This document shows positions 6,594 to 15,041 of a stretch of 17,324 nucleotides of DNA, piece by piece. Below the pieces are notes generated by a model that searched no databases, was not told the DNA's origin, and saw only the letters and a list, made by a program, of their open reading frames with translations. The position numbers and the translations under genes were made by a program. Position 1 is the stretch's first letter; every line of letters starts with the position of its first letter. Source of the DNA: Bacillota bacterium (lineage in GTDB: Bacteria > Bacillota > Clostridia > Lutisporales > Lutisporaceae); NCBI GenBank assembly GCA_023230985.1, contig JALNWH010000034.1, positions 1 to 17,324 of the forward strand, read 5' to 3'.

Positions 6594-7841
6594 TTATTCA
6601 AGTTCGTGTATTGATAGTGTTCTGGTATGAGTTGTATGATTCCATTCCTTGTCTTTCATCATAATAATACCTTCTATAGCTATTGGTATCCAAGTTATAC
6701 AATATAATAAATAAGCAGGATAGTAAAAGAACAATTTATAAGACAACTTACCATCTAAAAATAAACTTACGGGAATTAAAAAGAACTGAATAATACCATA
6801 AGCTTTAAAAAAACCGGGAAATACACTAATTGTCAAAATAAACATACCGCTATCAAATAAATATACATTTAACAATGGAATCCAAATCATTAAACCGCCT
6901 AAAAGAATTACATATGGCTGTAAGGTATATATAGCACAATCCAATAGTGCGGCATTTTTTTCTATCAAACCTTTTTTAAATAGCTTAATGAAATACCTTG
7001 AATTTACATCGGCAAAACCTTGCATCCATCTACGTCTTTGATTCCATGATTGTGCTAAAGTTATGGGTTTCTCGTCATATACAACTGCTTCGTGAACCCA
7101 TCCCACTTTAATCCCATTCAAAACCAGATTCATGGTAAATTCCAAATCCTCAACAAGGCAAGTTGCCTCCCAACCTACCTCTTTTAGGGTGTTTATATCT
7201 ACACAAAATCCGGTTCCGCCAATCTCGCAACTTAAACCTAAATGCCACCTTGAACACTGAAATAATCTATTGGCAGCCCAAAAAGCTATAGAATAGCTTG
7301 CGGTAATCCATGAATCTTCCGGATTTTTACTATCTATATAACCCTGTAAAACCTTATAACCCTGACATAATTTGTTATTCATTTCTTTCAAAAAGTTTTT
7401 TGAAACTAAATTATCCGCATCAAATACAACAATAGCATCGTAATCTACATTATCTTTAAAAATCACCTCATTGAAACCCCATTTCAAAGCATGCCCTTTA
7501 CCTCTCTTTTCCGTATCCTTTCTAACTAAGACATTGGCACCTTTTTCATATGCTTTGTTTCTAGTATTATCAGTACAATTATCCGCCACAACAAAAACAT
7601 CGTAATATTCCTTGGGGTAATTTAGGTGATTCAAATTTTCGACTATACTCCCTATAACCTCTTCTTCATTATGTGCCGGTATAAATATAGCAAATTTTTT
7701 TACTGGAAAATAACTTTTATATTGTGGTTTATTTATCTTTTCTAATAATCCATATATAGACATAAAAAAATAATACAAACCAAAAAAAGCAAACAGAATT
7801 TGAATTATAGTAAATAGAACTAAAATTAAACTTTTAAGCAT
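6594..7841 (-). CDS. Membrane-bound processive family 2 glycosyltransferase
   Basis: 415 residues. An N-terminal hydrophobic helix (about 5-28) is followed by a GT-A domain beginning FAIFIPAHNEE (about 50-60). The domain shows ADN (86-88), the DxD metal/UDP-sugar motif VFDADN (D141, D143), the acceptor ED in LVEDLEF (E231, D232) and the QRRRW processivity motif (268-272). Three to four C-terminal helices (about 300-390) complete the channel-like layout. This is the arrangement of BcsA/hyaluronan-synthase/IcaA-like enzymes that polymerise and extrude a beta-linked sugar chain, or of related single-sugar transferases. ATG start with GGAGG five to six bases upstream. It has no polysaccharide-operon partners nearby, so the product cannot be named. 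A gap of 91 bp separates it from the CPBP gene, with TATAAT-like sequences but no convincing -35. Confidence 0.88.
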   Translation of the reverse strand: MLKSLILVLFTIIQILFAFFGLYYFFMSIYGLLEKINKPQYKSYFPVKKFAIFIPAHNEEEVIGSIVENLNHLNYPKEYYDVFVVADNCTDNTRNKAYEKGANVLVRKDTEKRGKGHALKWGFNEVIFKDNVDYDAIVVFDADNLVSKNFLKEMNNKLCQGYKVLQGYIDSKNPEDSWITASYSIAFWAANRLFQCSRWHLGLSCEIGGTGFCVDINTLKEVGWEATCLVEDLEFTMNLVLNGIKVGWVHEAVVYDEKPITLAQSWNQRRRWMQGFADVNSRYFIKLFKKGLIEKNAALLDCAIYTLQPYVILLGGLMIWIPLLNVYLFDSGMFILTISVFPGFFKAYGIIQFFLIPVSLFLDGKLSYKLFFYYPAYLLYCITWIPIAIEGIIMMKDKEWNHTTHTRTLSIHELE

Positions 7842-7932
7842 CTGTGCCTCCTGTTAAATATTCTAAAACTATAATTTATTATTCCATTTTTAAAGCTATT
7901 ATATGAAATTATATAGAAGCATATTTTTGAAA

Positions 7933-8652
7933 CTATATTTTTATAAAAAGCATCAAAATTAAAGTGCTGAGATTAAATACCAAATGAACAGTAACAGCAG
8001 AAAAATAGCCTTTTTTCTCATAAATATAATTGCAAAAAAGCGCCAAACCAAAAAATGACGGTATACCGGCTATATTATAATGGGCGATTGTAAAAATAGC
8101 AGCAGAGAGAATTGCCGCATAAAAAGAAGGCATATATGAAAGGAAAAACTTATCATACAAAAAATATCGGAATACATATTCTTCAACAAAAGGAGCAAAA
8201 ATAACAATTAGAAGAAACATCACAAGCTTTAGATATAAATCTGATTGATAAAAGTTAACAATTACGTCTTGAGGCTTTGCATCAAAATCAGCAAAGTAAT
8301 TAAGAATTACAATATAAATTGAATTTACAAATGTAAGACCTATCTTGAAAATTATAGTTAATATACTTACTTTAAATAGTTGAAACCATCTAAATTCCCA
8401 AACATCTATATCTCTATAAAATCGATTATCATTTTCATTACGGAGATGATATCGGGTAATCAGTATTACTACGGCAATAAAGGGAAATAAGTTTTCAGTA
8501 AAAATGCTTCCCAACCAATATATTGCGGAAAAAACCACTATAATCCAAAACTTTTTGTCTTTTAAAAAAACACTATATAATTGTATAAATATAGAAGCAT
8601 TAATTATTAAAAAAATAAAAATAAAAACGATAGTACGGATAAGATCCAACAA
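7933..8652 (-). CDS. CPBP-family intramembrane metalloprotease (Abi/CAAX-type)
   Basis: 239 residues with about seven hydrophobic helices. The four-motif CPBP/Rce1-like active site is complete: EExxxR at E157, E158, R162 (VEEYVFR), FxxxH ending at H191 (FTIAH), and HxxxN at H223/N227 (HLVFN). Family knowledge: bacterial members cleave membrane-embedded substrates, mature or give immunity to bacteriocins, or act in stress signalling. The start is one of two adjacent TTG codons (8652 or 8649) behind GGGAGGGG; spacing slightly favours 8649. It lies 24 bp after engB and is probably the third gene of the lon-engB unit. The substrate is unknown. Confidence 0.87.
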   Translation of the reverse strand: MLDLIRTIVFIFIFLIINASIFIQLYSVFLKDKKFWIIVVFSAIYWLGSIFTENLFPFIAVVILITRYHLRNENDNRFYRDIDVWEFRWFQLFKVSILTIIFKIGLTFVNSIYIVILNYFADFDAKPQDVIVNFYQSDLYLKLVMFLLIVIFAPFVEEYVFRYFLYDKFFLSYMPSFYAAILSAAIFTIAHYNIAGIPSFFGLALFCNYIYEKKGYFSAVTVHLVFNLSTLILMLFIKI

Positions 8653-8676
8653 TCACCCCTCCCAACATAAGTCACA

Positions 8677-9261
8677 TTATAATAAATATTTCATCATCTC
8701 ACTCCAAAGCAAATCCCTACCTATATGACTTACTGAAGAATAAGGTATAAGAAAATCGTTATCATCAAGATTCAAAGTATTTCTTATGATATTAGTATTA
8801 TTTTGTATTTTATTTTTGCTAATCTTGTCCAATTTAGTTGCTACAACTATAACACTTTTTTTATATGATTTGATAAAATTATACATAATTTTATCATCTT
8901 CTGTAGGTTTATGCCGTATATCAACCAGCAATATTACTGACTTTAGATTTATTCTCCCATGCAAATAAGTTTCTATCATATCCGCCCATTTTAATTTTTC
9001 CGTCTTAGAAACTGCGGCATACCCATATCCGGGGAGGTCTACAAACATAATACAATCATTGACCATAAAAAAATTTATTGTTCTTGTTTTCCCCGGGTTG
9101 GAGCTAACCTTTACCAGCTTTTTTCTATTCAAAAGAGAATTAATAAGCGATGACTTGCCTACATTTGATCTGCCTGCAAAAGCAAATTCAGGCAAATCAT
9201 CCTTCGGATACCCTTGGGGTTTGACTGCAGATATTATAAAACGGCAGTCTTTAATTATCAC
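8677..9261 (-). CDS. engB: Ribosome biogenesis GTP-binding protein EngB/YsxC
   Basis: A TrmE-Era-EngA-EngB-type GTPase needed for late assembly of the large ribosomal subunit. The G motifs are in order: G1 GRSNVGKS (30-37 from the chosen start), G2 TRT (59-61), G3 DLPG (75-78, in VDLPGYGYA) and G4 TKLD (142-145), then SS for G5. The chosen start is the GTG at 9259-9261 (VIIKDCRFIISAVKP), giving 194 residues, the normal family length, with GAGGTGAT just upstream. Longer in-frame starts (up to 9312) would add residues encoded inside the end of lon and lack an SD. It overlaps lon by 11 bp, implying translational coupling, and the lon-engB order is conserved in Firmicutes. Confidence 0.95.
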   Translation of the reverse strand: MIIKDCRFIISAVKPQGYPKDDLPEFAFAGRSNVGKSSLINSLLNRKKLVKVSSNPGKTRTINFFMVNDCIMFVDLPGYGYAAVSKTEKLKWADMIETYLHGRINLKSVILLVDIRHKPTEDDKIMYNFIKSYKKSVIVVATKLDKISKNKIQNNTNIIRNTLNLDDNDFLIPYSSVSHIGRDLLWSEMMKYLL

Positions 9262-11584
9262 CTTTATCACCTCTAAACAAGGCATGTTCAATAACCTGAT
9301 CCATATTTTCAACTAAAACAAATTCCATTGCTTTTTTGACGTTGGCAGGTATTTCTTCAATATCCTTTTCATTCTCCGCCGGCATTATTATTTTCTTTAT
9401 TCCTGCTCTTTTTGCCGCCAGTACCTTTTCTTTCAATCCACCGATAGGAAGTACTCTGCCCCTTAAGGTTATTTCTCCCGTCATTGCTACATCTTTTCTA
9501 ACCGGTATATTACATAGAACGGATATCAAAGCCGTTGCCATAGTTATTCCGGCAGAAGGGCCATCCTTTGGAGTAGCACCCTCAGGTACATGAATGTGTA
9601 TATCTGTTTTTTTATTAAAATCTTCTTCTATGTCAAATTTATCAACTCTTGATCTTATATAACTAAGACCTGCCTTTGCAGACTCCTTCATAACATCGCC
9701 TAAATGGCCTGTCAGCTCTAATTTACCTGTACCGACCATTGTTGTTACTTCAATAAACAATGTATCTCCGCCTACAGGAGTCCATGCAAGTCCTGTCGCT
9801 ACACCTATCTCATTTTTCGAACCTATGGTATCATATTTATATCGTGGAATTCCAAGATATTTCCTTACACTTCTTGGGCTTATTCTGATTTTCTTCTTTT
9901 CTTTTTCAACTATTTCCGTAGCTGCTTTTCTGATAATATTTGCTATTTCTCTTTCAAGATTTCGTACTCCTGATTCTCTAGTATAATTATTTATAACATT
10001 TCTTACAGCTTTTTCAGATATAGATATATTTTCAGGTTCTAAAGAATGTTCCTTTATTTGTTTTTGCAAAAGATGTTTTTTGGCAATATTCAGCTTTTCT
10101 TCTTCCGTATATCCATATATATTTATTACTTCCATCCTATCCAAAAGGGCAGCCGGTATAGTATCTACTGAATTTGCAGTAGTAATAAACATAACTCTTG
10201 ACAAATCAAAAGGCAGTTCCAAATAGTGATCCCTAAAATCTTTGTTTTGTTCAGAATCAAGTACTTCCAATAACGCAGATGCCGGATCACCCCTAAAATC
10301 ACTACTCATTTTATCTATCTCATCAAGTAAAAATAAAGGATTTTTTGTTCCGGCTTGCTTCATATAATATATTATTCGTCCCGGAATCGCACCGATATAA
10401 GTTCTTCTATGACCTCTTATTTCTGCTTCATCTCTAACTCCCCCCAAGGACATTCTTACAAATTTCCTTTCCATTGCTCTGGCGATAGATTTAGCTATAG
10501 AAGTCTTGCCTACGCCGGGAGGACCTACGAAACAAAGTATAGGACCTTTCATATTATTCGATAGTTTTCTTATTGCTAAATACTCAAGGACCCTTTGTTT
10601 TACTTTTTTTAACCCGTAATGATCCTCCTCTAAAATCTTCCTTGCATTTTTTATATCTAAATTATCTTCCGTCTCATCATTCCAAGGTAAATCAAATATC
10701 CAATCTAAATATGATCTTATGACTCCTGATTCAGGAGAAGCAGGCGACAGTTTTGAAAGCCTGTCAACTTCTTTATTTACCTTATTTACAACCTCCTCAG
10801 GAAGCTTAAGCCCCGATAGCTTATTTTTATACTCCAATATCTCTTCTTCGAAACTGTCTTTCTCACCGAGTTCTTTTTGCATTGCCTTTATCTGTTCTCT
10901 TAAATAATACTCCTTTTGAGTCTTATCTATTTGCTTTCTAACCCTATTATTTATCTTGCGTTCTAATTCTAAAATATCCAACTCTTTTAATAAAACAAAA
11001 TAAAGCTTTTCTAGCCTTTCAACTACATCAAACTGTGCCAGTATCTCCTGTTTTTGCTCTATTTTTACTGTTAAATTTGAAGCTATAATATCTGCAAATC
11101 TATCAATATCTTCTATATTTGATATAGTAATCAGAATTTCAGGTGTAATCTTTGAATTAAGTTTTACATATTCTTCAAAAGCATCAGAGACACTGCGTTT
11201 TAATGCCTCGATCTCCATATTATCTTCTCTGACAATTTCATCGTGCTCTAATACATCAACAACAAAATAAGGATCCTCCGCAACAACATCCTTAATTTCA
11301 GCTCTGGCTATCCCTTCCACAAGGACCCTTATAGTATCTCCCGGAAGTTTAAGCAATTGTTTAATTCTTGATATAGTACCAACCTTATAAAAATCTTCCT
11401 CTTTTGGCTTATCTACGGTAGGATCTTTTTGTGTTACAAGAAAAATAATTTGATCGTTCAACATAGCCTCTTCTAATGCTTTTATTGATTTTTCTCTTCC
11501 AACATCAAAATGCAGCAGCATATACGGAAAAATGCTTAAACCGCGAAGAGGAAGCAGCGGTAAGCTTTTAATATTCTCAGACAT
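9251..11584 (-). CDS. lon: ATP-dependent protease La (LonA)
   Basis: 777 residues, full length. Numbering is from the chosen ATG. N-terminal substrate-recognition domain (about 6-195, starting LPLLPLRGLSIFP), helical linker, AAA+ module with Walker A GPPGVGKT (354-361) and Walker B FLLDEIDK (about 418-425), then the S16 protease domain with catalytic Ser677 in DGPSAG and Lys720 in GGLKEKVLAAK. It degrades misfolded and regulatory proteins in the cytoplasm as a hexamer. The start at MSENIKSLPLL is preferred over a further upstream in-frame codon because AGAGGTGAT precedes it at 4-5 bases. It has its own TTGATT-17-TATAAT promoter and is followed by engB with overlap. No CIRCE or paired CtsR heptads are visible upstream. 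Confidence 0.97.
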   Translation of the reverse strand: MSENIKSLPLLPLRGLSIFPYMLLHFDVGREKSIKALEEAMLNDQIIFLVTQKDPTVDKPKEEDFYKVGTISRIKQLLKLPGDTIRVLVEGIARAEIKDVVAEDPYFVVDVLEHDEIVREDNMEIEALKRSVSDAFEEYVKLNSKITPEILITISNIEDIDRFADIIASNLTVKIEQKQEILAQFDVVERLEKLYFVLLKELDILELERKINNRVRKQIDKTQKEYYLREQIKAMQKELGEKDSFEEEILEYKNKLSGLKLPEEVVNKVNKEVDRLSKLSPASPESGVIRSYLDWIFDLPWNDETEDNLDIKNARKILEEDHYGLKKVKQRVLEYLAIRKLSNNMKGPILCFVGPPGVGKTSIAKSIARAMERKFVRMSLGGVRDEAEIRGHRRTYIGAIPGRIIYYMKQAGTKNPLFLLDEIDKMSSDFRGDPASALLEVLDSEQNKDFRDHYLELPFDLSRVMFITTANSVDTIPAALLDRMEVINIYGYTEEEKLNIAKKHLLQKQIKEHSLEPENISISEKAVRNVINNYTRESGVRNLEREIANIIRKAATEIVEKEKKKIRISPRSVRKYLGIPRYKYDTIGSKNEIGVATGLAWTPVGGDTLFIEVTTMVGTGKLELTGHLGDVMKESAKAGLSYIRSRVDKFDIEEDFNKKTDIHIHVPEGATPKDGPSAGITMATALISVLCNIPVRKDVAMTGEITLRGRVLPIGGLKEKVLAAKRAGIKKIIMPAENEKDIEEIPANVKKAMEFVLVENMDQVIEHALFRGDKGDN

Positions 11585-11637
11585 AGTAATCACCTCTATT
11601 AAGTAAAATGTAGTTTTTATCAAGCCACGTATAGTTT

Positions 11638-11666
11638 ATTATATATATATAACACTCTTTAATCAA
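11638..11666 (-). promoter_or_regulatory. Sigma-A-type promoter of lon
   Basis: Minus-strand TTGATT (11661-11666), 17-bp spacer, TATAAT (11638-11643). Expected transcript start near 11631 gives a leader of about 47 bases. The spacer is A/T-rich with alternating TA. Confidence 0.7.
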
Positions 11667-11714
11667 TAATTTTTTATATGCTCGTCCAAAACACATATGC
11701 TATTACAGTTTATA

Positions 11715-11736
11715 CACAACGCAATCTTAATCAAAT
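11715..11736. repeat. 22-bp exact intergenic repeat, copy 1
   Basis: The 22 bases here (core CAACGCAATCTTAATCAAAT on the plus strand) recur exactly at 17303-17324, in the same orientation. This copy lies between lonB and lon, about 130 bp upstream of the lon start, and is flanked by TTACAGTT (11703-11710) and AACTGTAA (11779-11786), an 8-bp inverted repeat. The function is unknown. Confidence 0.6.
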
Positions 11737-11815
11737 ATCAATATTCTACAATAAAAATATAAATTTATACAATATGTGAACTGTAACACACTATTATGTA
11801 TAATACATCATATAA

Positions 11816-13522
11816 TCAATGTGCTGAATTTATGTTTTGATTATTTGCAGCAATACTTTTAACTGTCACATATCCAACATCCGGTATTACAGCTACATGT
11901 TTTTTTCTTTCTTTTGAACTCAATAATGCAATATCTATAACTTCCTGAACATTTTCAACCGGTATAACTTCTACCCCAATATCGTTAAGTATGTATTGAT
12001 AATTATCTTTTGGGATAATAACTTTATTCGCCCCGGCCATTTTAGCTGCTTCAATTTTAGCAACTATACCACCCACCGCCATAACTTTTCCCCTTATAGA
12101 AACCTCACCCGTTATAGCAACATTATTATCAACAGGTATATTAACTATAGCAGAATAAATGGCTACTGCTATGCTCACTCCTGCTGAAGGCCCATCTATT
12201 GGTGTGCCCCCGGGAAAATTAAGATGGATATCATAATCATAAGGATTTACTTCAAGGTATTTTTTAATAACTGTCAAAACATTTTCTACAGAGGATTTTG
12301 CCATGCTTTTTCTTCTGATTGTTCTACTTTGACTGGAACCAAGCTCTTCTTCATCAATTATGCCTGTTACTATAATCCTACCTAATCCATTTGGCGCAGA
12401 TATAGCAGTAGCCTCTATTTCAAGAACAGCACCTAAATTAGGTCCATAAACTGCAAGACCATTGACATATCCTACCTGAGGTTTCCCGCTTATCTTTTTT
12501 TCAGGTCTTGGGCTATATTGACCACTGTTTAATACCCACTCAATATCTTTTATTAATACTTTATCTCTTCCTTCGCTTATATTTATACCTATTGCTGTTT
12601 GTAAAATATTAACTGCCTCGCGGGCATTAGTTGCATATTTTGCAATAATATTTGGTACGTCTTCTTCCATATCAAAAAATATTTTTTCCATGGTTTTATT
12701 ACATACATTTTTTATTTCATCTGAGGTCAAAGACTTGAAGTATATCTCCAAGCATCTTGATCTAAGCGCAGGAGGTATGGATTCCGGTCCTCTTGTTGTC
12801 GCTGCAATAAGTCTAAAGTCGGCAGGAAGGCCATTTTGAAAAATATCATGTATATGGAAAGGAATATTTGGGTCTTCTGAATTATAGTATGCACTTTCCA
12901 ATAATACCTTTCTATCCTCCAAAACTTTTAAAAGTTTATTCATTTGTACAGGATGCAGCTCACCGATTTCATCTATAAAAAGGATACCGCCATGAGCTTT
13001 TGTGACCGCCCCCGGTTTTGGTTGCGGAATACCTGCAGAACCCATAGAACCTGCGCCTTGGTATATAGGATCATGTACGGAGCCAATTAATAAATCTGCA
13101 ATGCATCTTTCATCAAACCTTATAGTAGTAGCATCCATCTCTATAAATTTTGCATCCTGTCTAAAGGGAGTCTTTGGAGTATTTTTTGCTACCTCCAACA
13201 CCAACCTTGCAGCAGCGGTTTTACCTATTCCCGGTGGACCGTAAATGATAACGTGTTGTGGATTAGAACTGCATAAAGCGGCTTTTAGAGCCTTTATGCC
13301 ATTTTCTTGGCCTATTATATCAGCAAAGCTTGATGGCCTTGTTAGTTCTGATAATGGTATAGTCAATTTAATATCTCTTAGCTTTTGAAGCTTATCCATT
13401 TCTTTTTTACTTTCTCTTTCTACTACAACTTTAGTACCCTGTTGTCTTTTCATTATATTGACAACATAAAAACCCATTATTGCGATAAAAATTAATTGTA
13501 TCCAAAGAAATGTCTGCGACAA
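11816..13522 (-). CDS. lonB: Membrane-anchored ATP-dependent protease LonB
   Basis: 568 residues from the chosen start. An N-terminal transmembrane helix (about 5-24) replaces the large substrate domain of LonA; then come the AAA+ module with Walker A GPPGIGKT (95-102) and Walker B ILFIDE (180-185), and an S16 protease domain with Ser446 in DGPSAG and Lys489 in GGIVAKIEAAK. This matches the Bacillus LonB family, which in B. subtilis is made in the forespore under sigma-F; whether this organism sporulates cannot be seen here. The start is taken as TTG (13520-13522), because the further upstream ATG at 13540 has no SD while AAAGGGG sits eight bases before the TTG. It stands between the clpX terminator and the lon promoter, so it is probably monocistronic; no clear terminator follows it. 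Confidence 0.93.
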   Translation of the reverse strand: MSQTFLWIQLIFIAIMGFYVVNIMKRQQGTKVVVERESKKEMDKLQKLRDIKLTIPLSELTRPSSFADIIGQENGIKALKAALCSSNPQHVIIYGPPGIGKTAAARLVLEVAKNTPKTPFRQDAKFIEMDATTIRFDERCIADLLIGSVHDPIYQGAGSMGSAGIPQPKPGAVTKAHGGILFIDEIGELHPVQMNKLLKVLEDRKVLLESAYYNSEDPNIPFHIHDIFQNGLPADFRLIAATTRGPESIPPALRSRCLEIYFKSLTSDEIKNVCNKTMEKIFFDMEEDVPNIIAKYATNAREAVNILQTAIGINISEGRDKVLIKDIEWVLNSGQYSPRPEKKISGKPQVGYVNGLAVYGPNLGAVLEIEATAISAPNGLGRIIVTGIIDEEELGSSQSRTIRRKSMAKSSVENVLTVIKKYLEVNPYDYDIHLNFPGGTPIDGPSAGVSIAVAIYSAIVNIPVDNNVAITGEVSIRGKVMAVGGIVAKIEAAKMAGANKVIIPKDNYQYILNDIGVEVIPVENVQEVIDIALLSSKERKKHVAVIPDVGYVTVKSIAANNQNINSAH

Positions 13523-13610
13523 ATTATTGACCCCTTTCATACAAAACGAAAATATTAAGACTATTCGTTTTACTAAAAATTAATTCATGCCATTCACAAC
13601 AATTAAAGAA

Positions 13611-13640
13611 AAAGTAAACTGTTAATGTCATTGCTGTCAA
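13611..13640 (-). promoter_or_regulatory. Possible lonB promoter
   Basis: A perfect TTGACA -35 (13635-13640) is present on the minus strand, but the best -10 is poor (TACTTT at 13611-13616, 18-bp spacer). The -35 is part of a TGACA-N4-TGACA direct repeat. A weak match may mean activation by a regulator or use of another sigma factor. Confidence 0.3.
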
Positions 13641-13700
13641 TAATATTATTCACTTTGGAATTTTTTTTATCCTGCACTTTTTACCTTACTAAAAATTTCA

Positions 13701-13728
13701 AAAAAAAACCGATTGGAATACCAATCGG
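13701..13728 (-). terminator. Strong intrinsic terminator of the tig-clpP-clpX operon
   Basis: The minus strand reads CCGATTGG-TATT-CCAATCGG followed by eight T. The stem abuts the clpX TAG (13729-13731) with no gap. It separates clpX from lonB. Confidence 0.95.
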
Positions 13729-15027
13729 CTATGATGCAGTGTCTCGCTTAGCTTTACTACTCTTTTTGCTCTGTTTTTTTATTGGTTTTTTGGTTCCGGG
13801 CTCCAGATATACAATAATCGGCTCTCTGTTTTCTTTAATTGCCTCTTTTGTAATTATACATTTATCTATATCTTCCCTAGAAGGTATTTCATACATAACA
13901 TTTAACATAGCCTTTTCCAATATTGACCTAAGTCCTCTGGCTCCTGTCTTTCTTTCCATAGCCAATAAAGCTATCTCATGCAGTGCATCTTCATCAAATA
14001 TTAAATCTACGTTATCCATTTCAAATAATTTTTGATATTGTTTTACCAAAGCATTTTTGGGTTCGGAAAGAATTTTTATTAACGCATCTTTGCCCAAAGA
14101 ACTTAAAGTAACTAAAATAGGTAACCGCCCTACAAATTCAGGAATCAAACCATACTTTAACAAATCCTCCGGCAGAAGCTTTTTTAGTATCTCACCGATA
14201 TCTTGTTCTTCATTTGTTTTTATATCAGCAATAAAGCCCATAGTCTTTTTGCCTATTCTATTCATTATTATTTTATCCAACCCGTCAAAAGCTCCACCAC
14301 AAATAAAAAGTATATTTGTCGTATCTATTTGAATAAATTCCTGATGAGGATGTTTTCTGCCTCCTTGGGGCGGAACACTTGCTACAGTTCCTTCAAGTAT
14401 TTTTAAAAGAGCTTGCTGAACGCCCTCTCCTGAAACATCTCTAGTAATAGAGGGGTTTTCGGACTTTCTGGCAATCTTATCTATTTCATCAATATAGACT
14501 ATTCCCTTTTCTGCTCTTTCAATATCATAGTCTGCATTTTGTATAAGCTTTAACAAGATGTTTTCCACATCTTCGCCTACATAACCGGCTTCTGTAAGAG
14601 ATGTAGCATCAGCTATTGCAAATGGAACATTTAGCATTTTTGCCAAGGTCTGTGCAAGCAATGTCTTACCTGAACCTGTAGGCCCAATCAGTACAATATT
14701 ACTTTTTTGCAATTCCACATCATCATATTTAGATTCAGAATTGATTCTTTTATAATGGTTGTAAACTGCAACTGCTAAAGACTTTTTTGCATCTTCTTGA
14801 CCAATTACATAATTGTTTAAAAAATCTTTTATTTCCGTAGGCTTAGGTACATCTTTCACATCAAGATCCATATCATCTTCGAACTCTTCATCGATTATTT
14901 CTTGGCATAATTCAATACATTCATCGCAAATATAAACCCCCGGACCGGCGATAAGCCTTCTTACCTGATCTTGATTCTTTCCGCAAAATGAACACTTAAG
15001 CTGCTTCTTATCATCATATTTGGCCAT
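13729..15027 (-). CDS. clpX: ATP-dependent Clp protease ATP-binding subunit ClpX
   Basis: 432 residues. The N-terminal zinc-binding domain has C12-x2-C15...C34-x2-C37. The AAA+ domain has Walker A GPTGSGKT (115-122), the GYVGED pore loop (148-153), Walker B IVYIDEID (176-183), and the RKH loop near 224. The ClpP-docking tripeptide position reads MGF (263-265) instead of the usual IGF, a conservative change. It forms the hexameric unfoldase that feeds ClpP. ATG with GAGAGGG upstream, 14 bp after clpP, last gene of tig-clpP-clpX. The C-terminus is a Lys/Ser-rich tail. Confidence 0.97.
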   Translation of the reverse strand: MAKYDDKKQLKCSFCGKNQDQVRRLIAGPGVYICDECIELCQEIIDEEFEDDMDLDVKDVPKPTEIKDFLNNYVIGQEDAKKSLAVAVYNHYKRINSESKYDDVELQKSNIVLIGPTGSGKTLLAQTLAKMLNVPFAIADATSLTEAGYVGEDVENILLKLIQNADYDIERAEKGIVYIDEIDKIARKSENPSITRDVSGEGVQQALLKILEGTVASVPPQGGRKHPHQEFIQIDTTNILFICGGAFDGLDKIIMNRIGKKTMGFIADIKTNEEQDIGEILKKLLPEDLLKYGLIPEFVGRLPILVTLSSLGKDALIKILSEPKNALVKQYQKLFEMDNVDLIFDEDALHEIALLAMERKTGARGLRSILEKAMLNVMYEIPSREDIDKCIITKEAIKENREPIIVYLEPGTKKPIKKQSKKSSKAKRDTAS

Positions 15028-15041
15028 AAATAACCCTCTCC

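Noticed and set aside
9262..9312. Longer N-terminus for EngB starting inside lon
   Set aside because: The added 17 residues are not family-like, lack an SD, and would lengthen the overlap with lon to 62 bp.
11585..11623. N-terminal extension of Lon upstream of MSENIKSLPLL
   Set aside because: The AGAGGTGAT ribosome binding site falls inside the extension, directly before the internal ATG, which also matches the usual Lon start.
13625..14035. 136-residue open frame on the plus strand opposite clpX
   Set aside because: It lies antisense to conserved clpX sequence and across its terminator; composition (Leu/Ser/Phe-rich) is what the reverse of an AT-rich gene gives. No SD or family motif.
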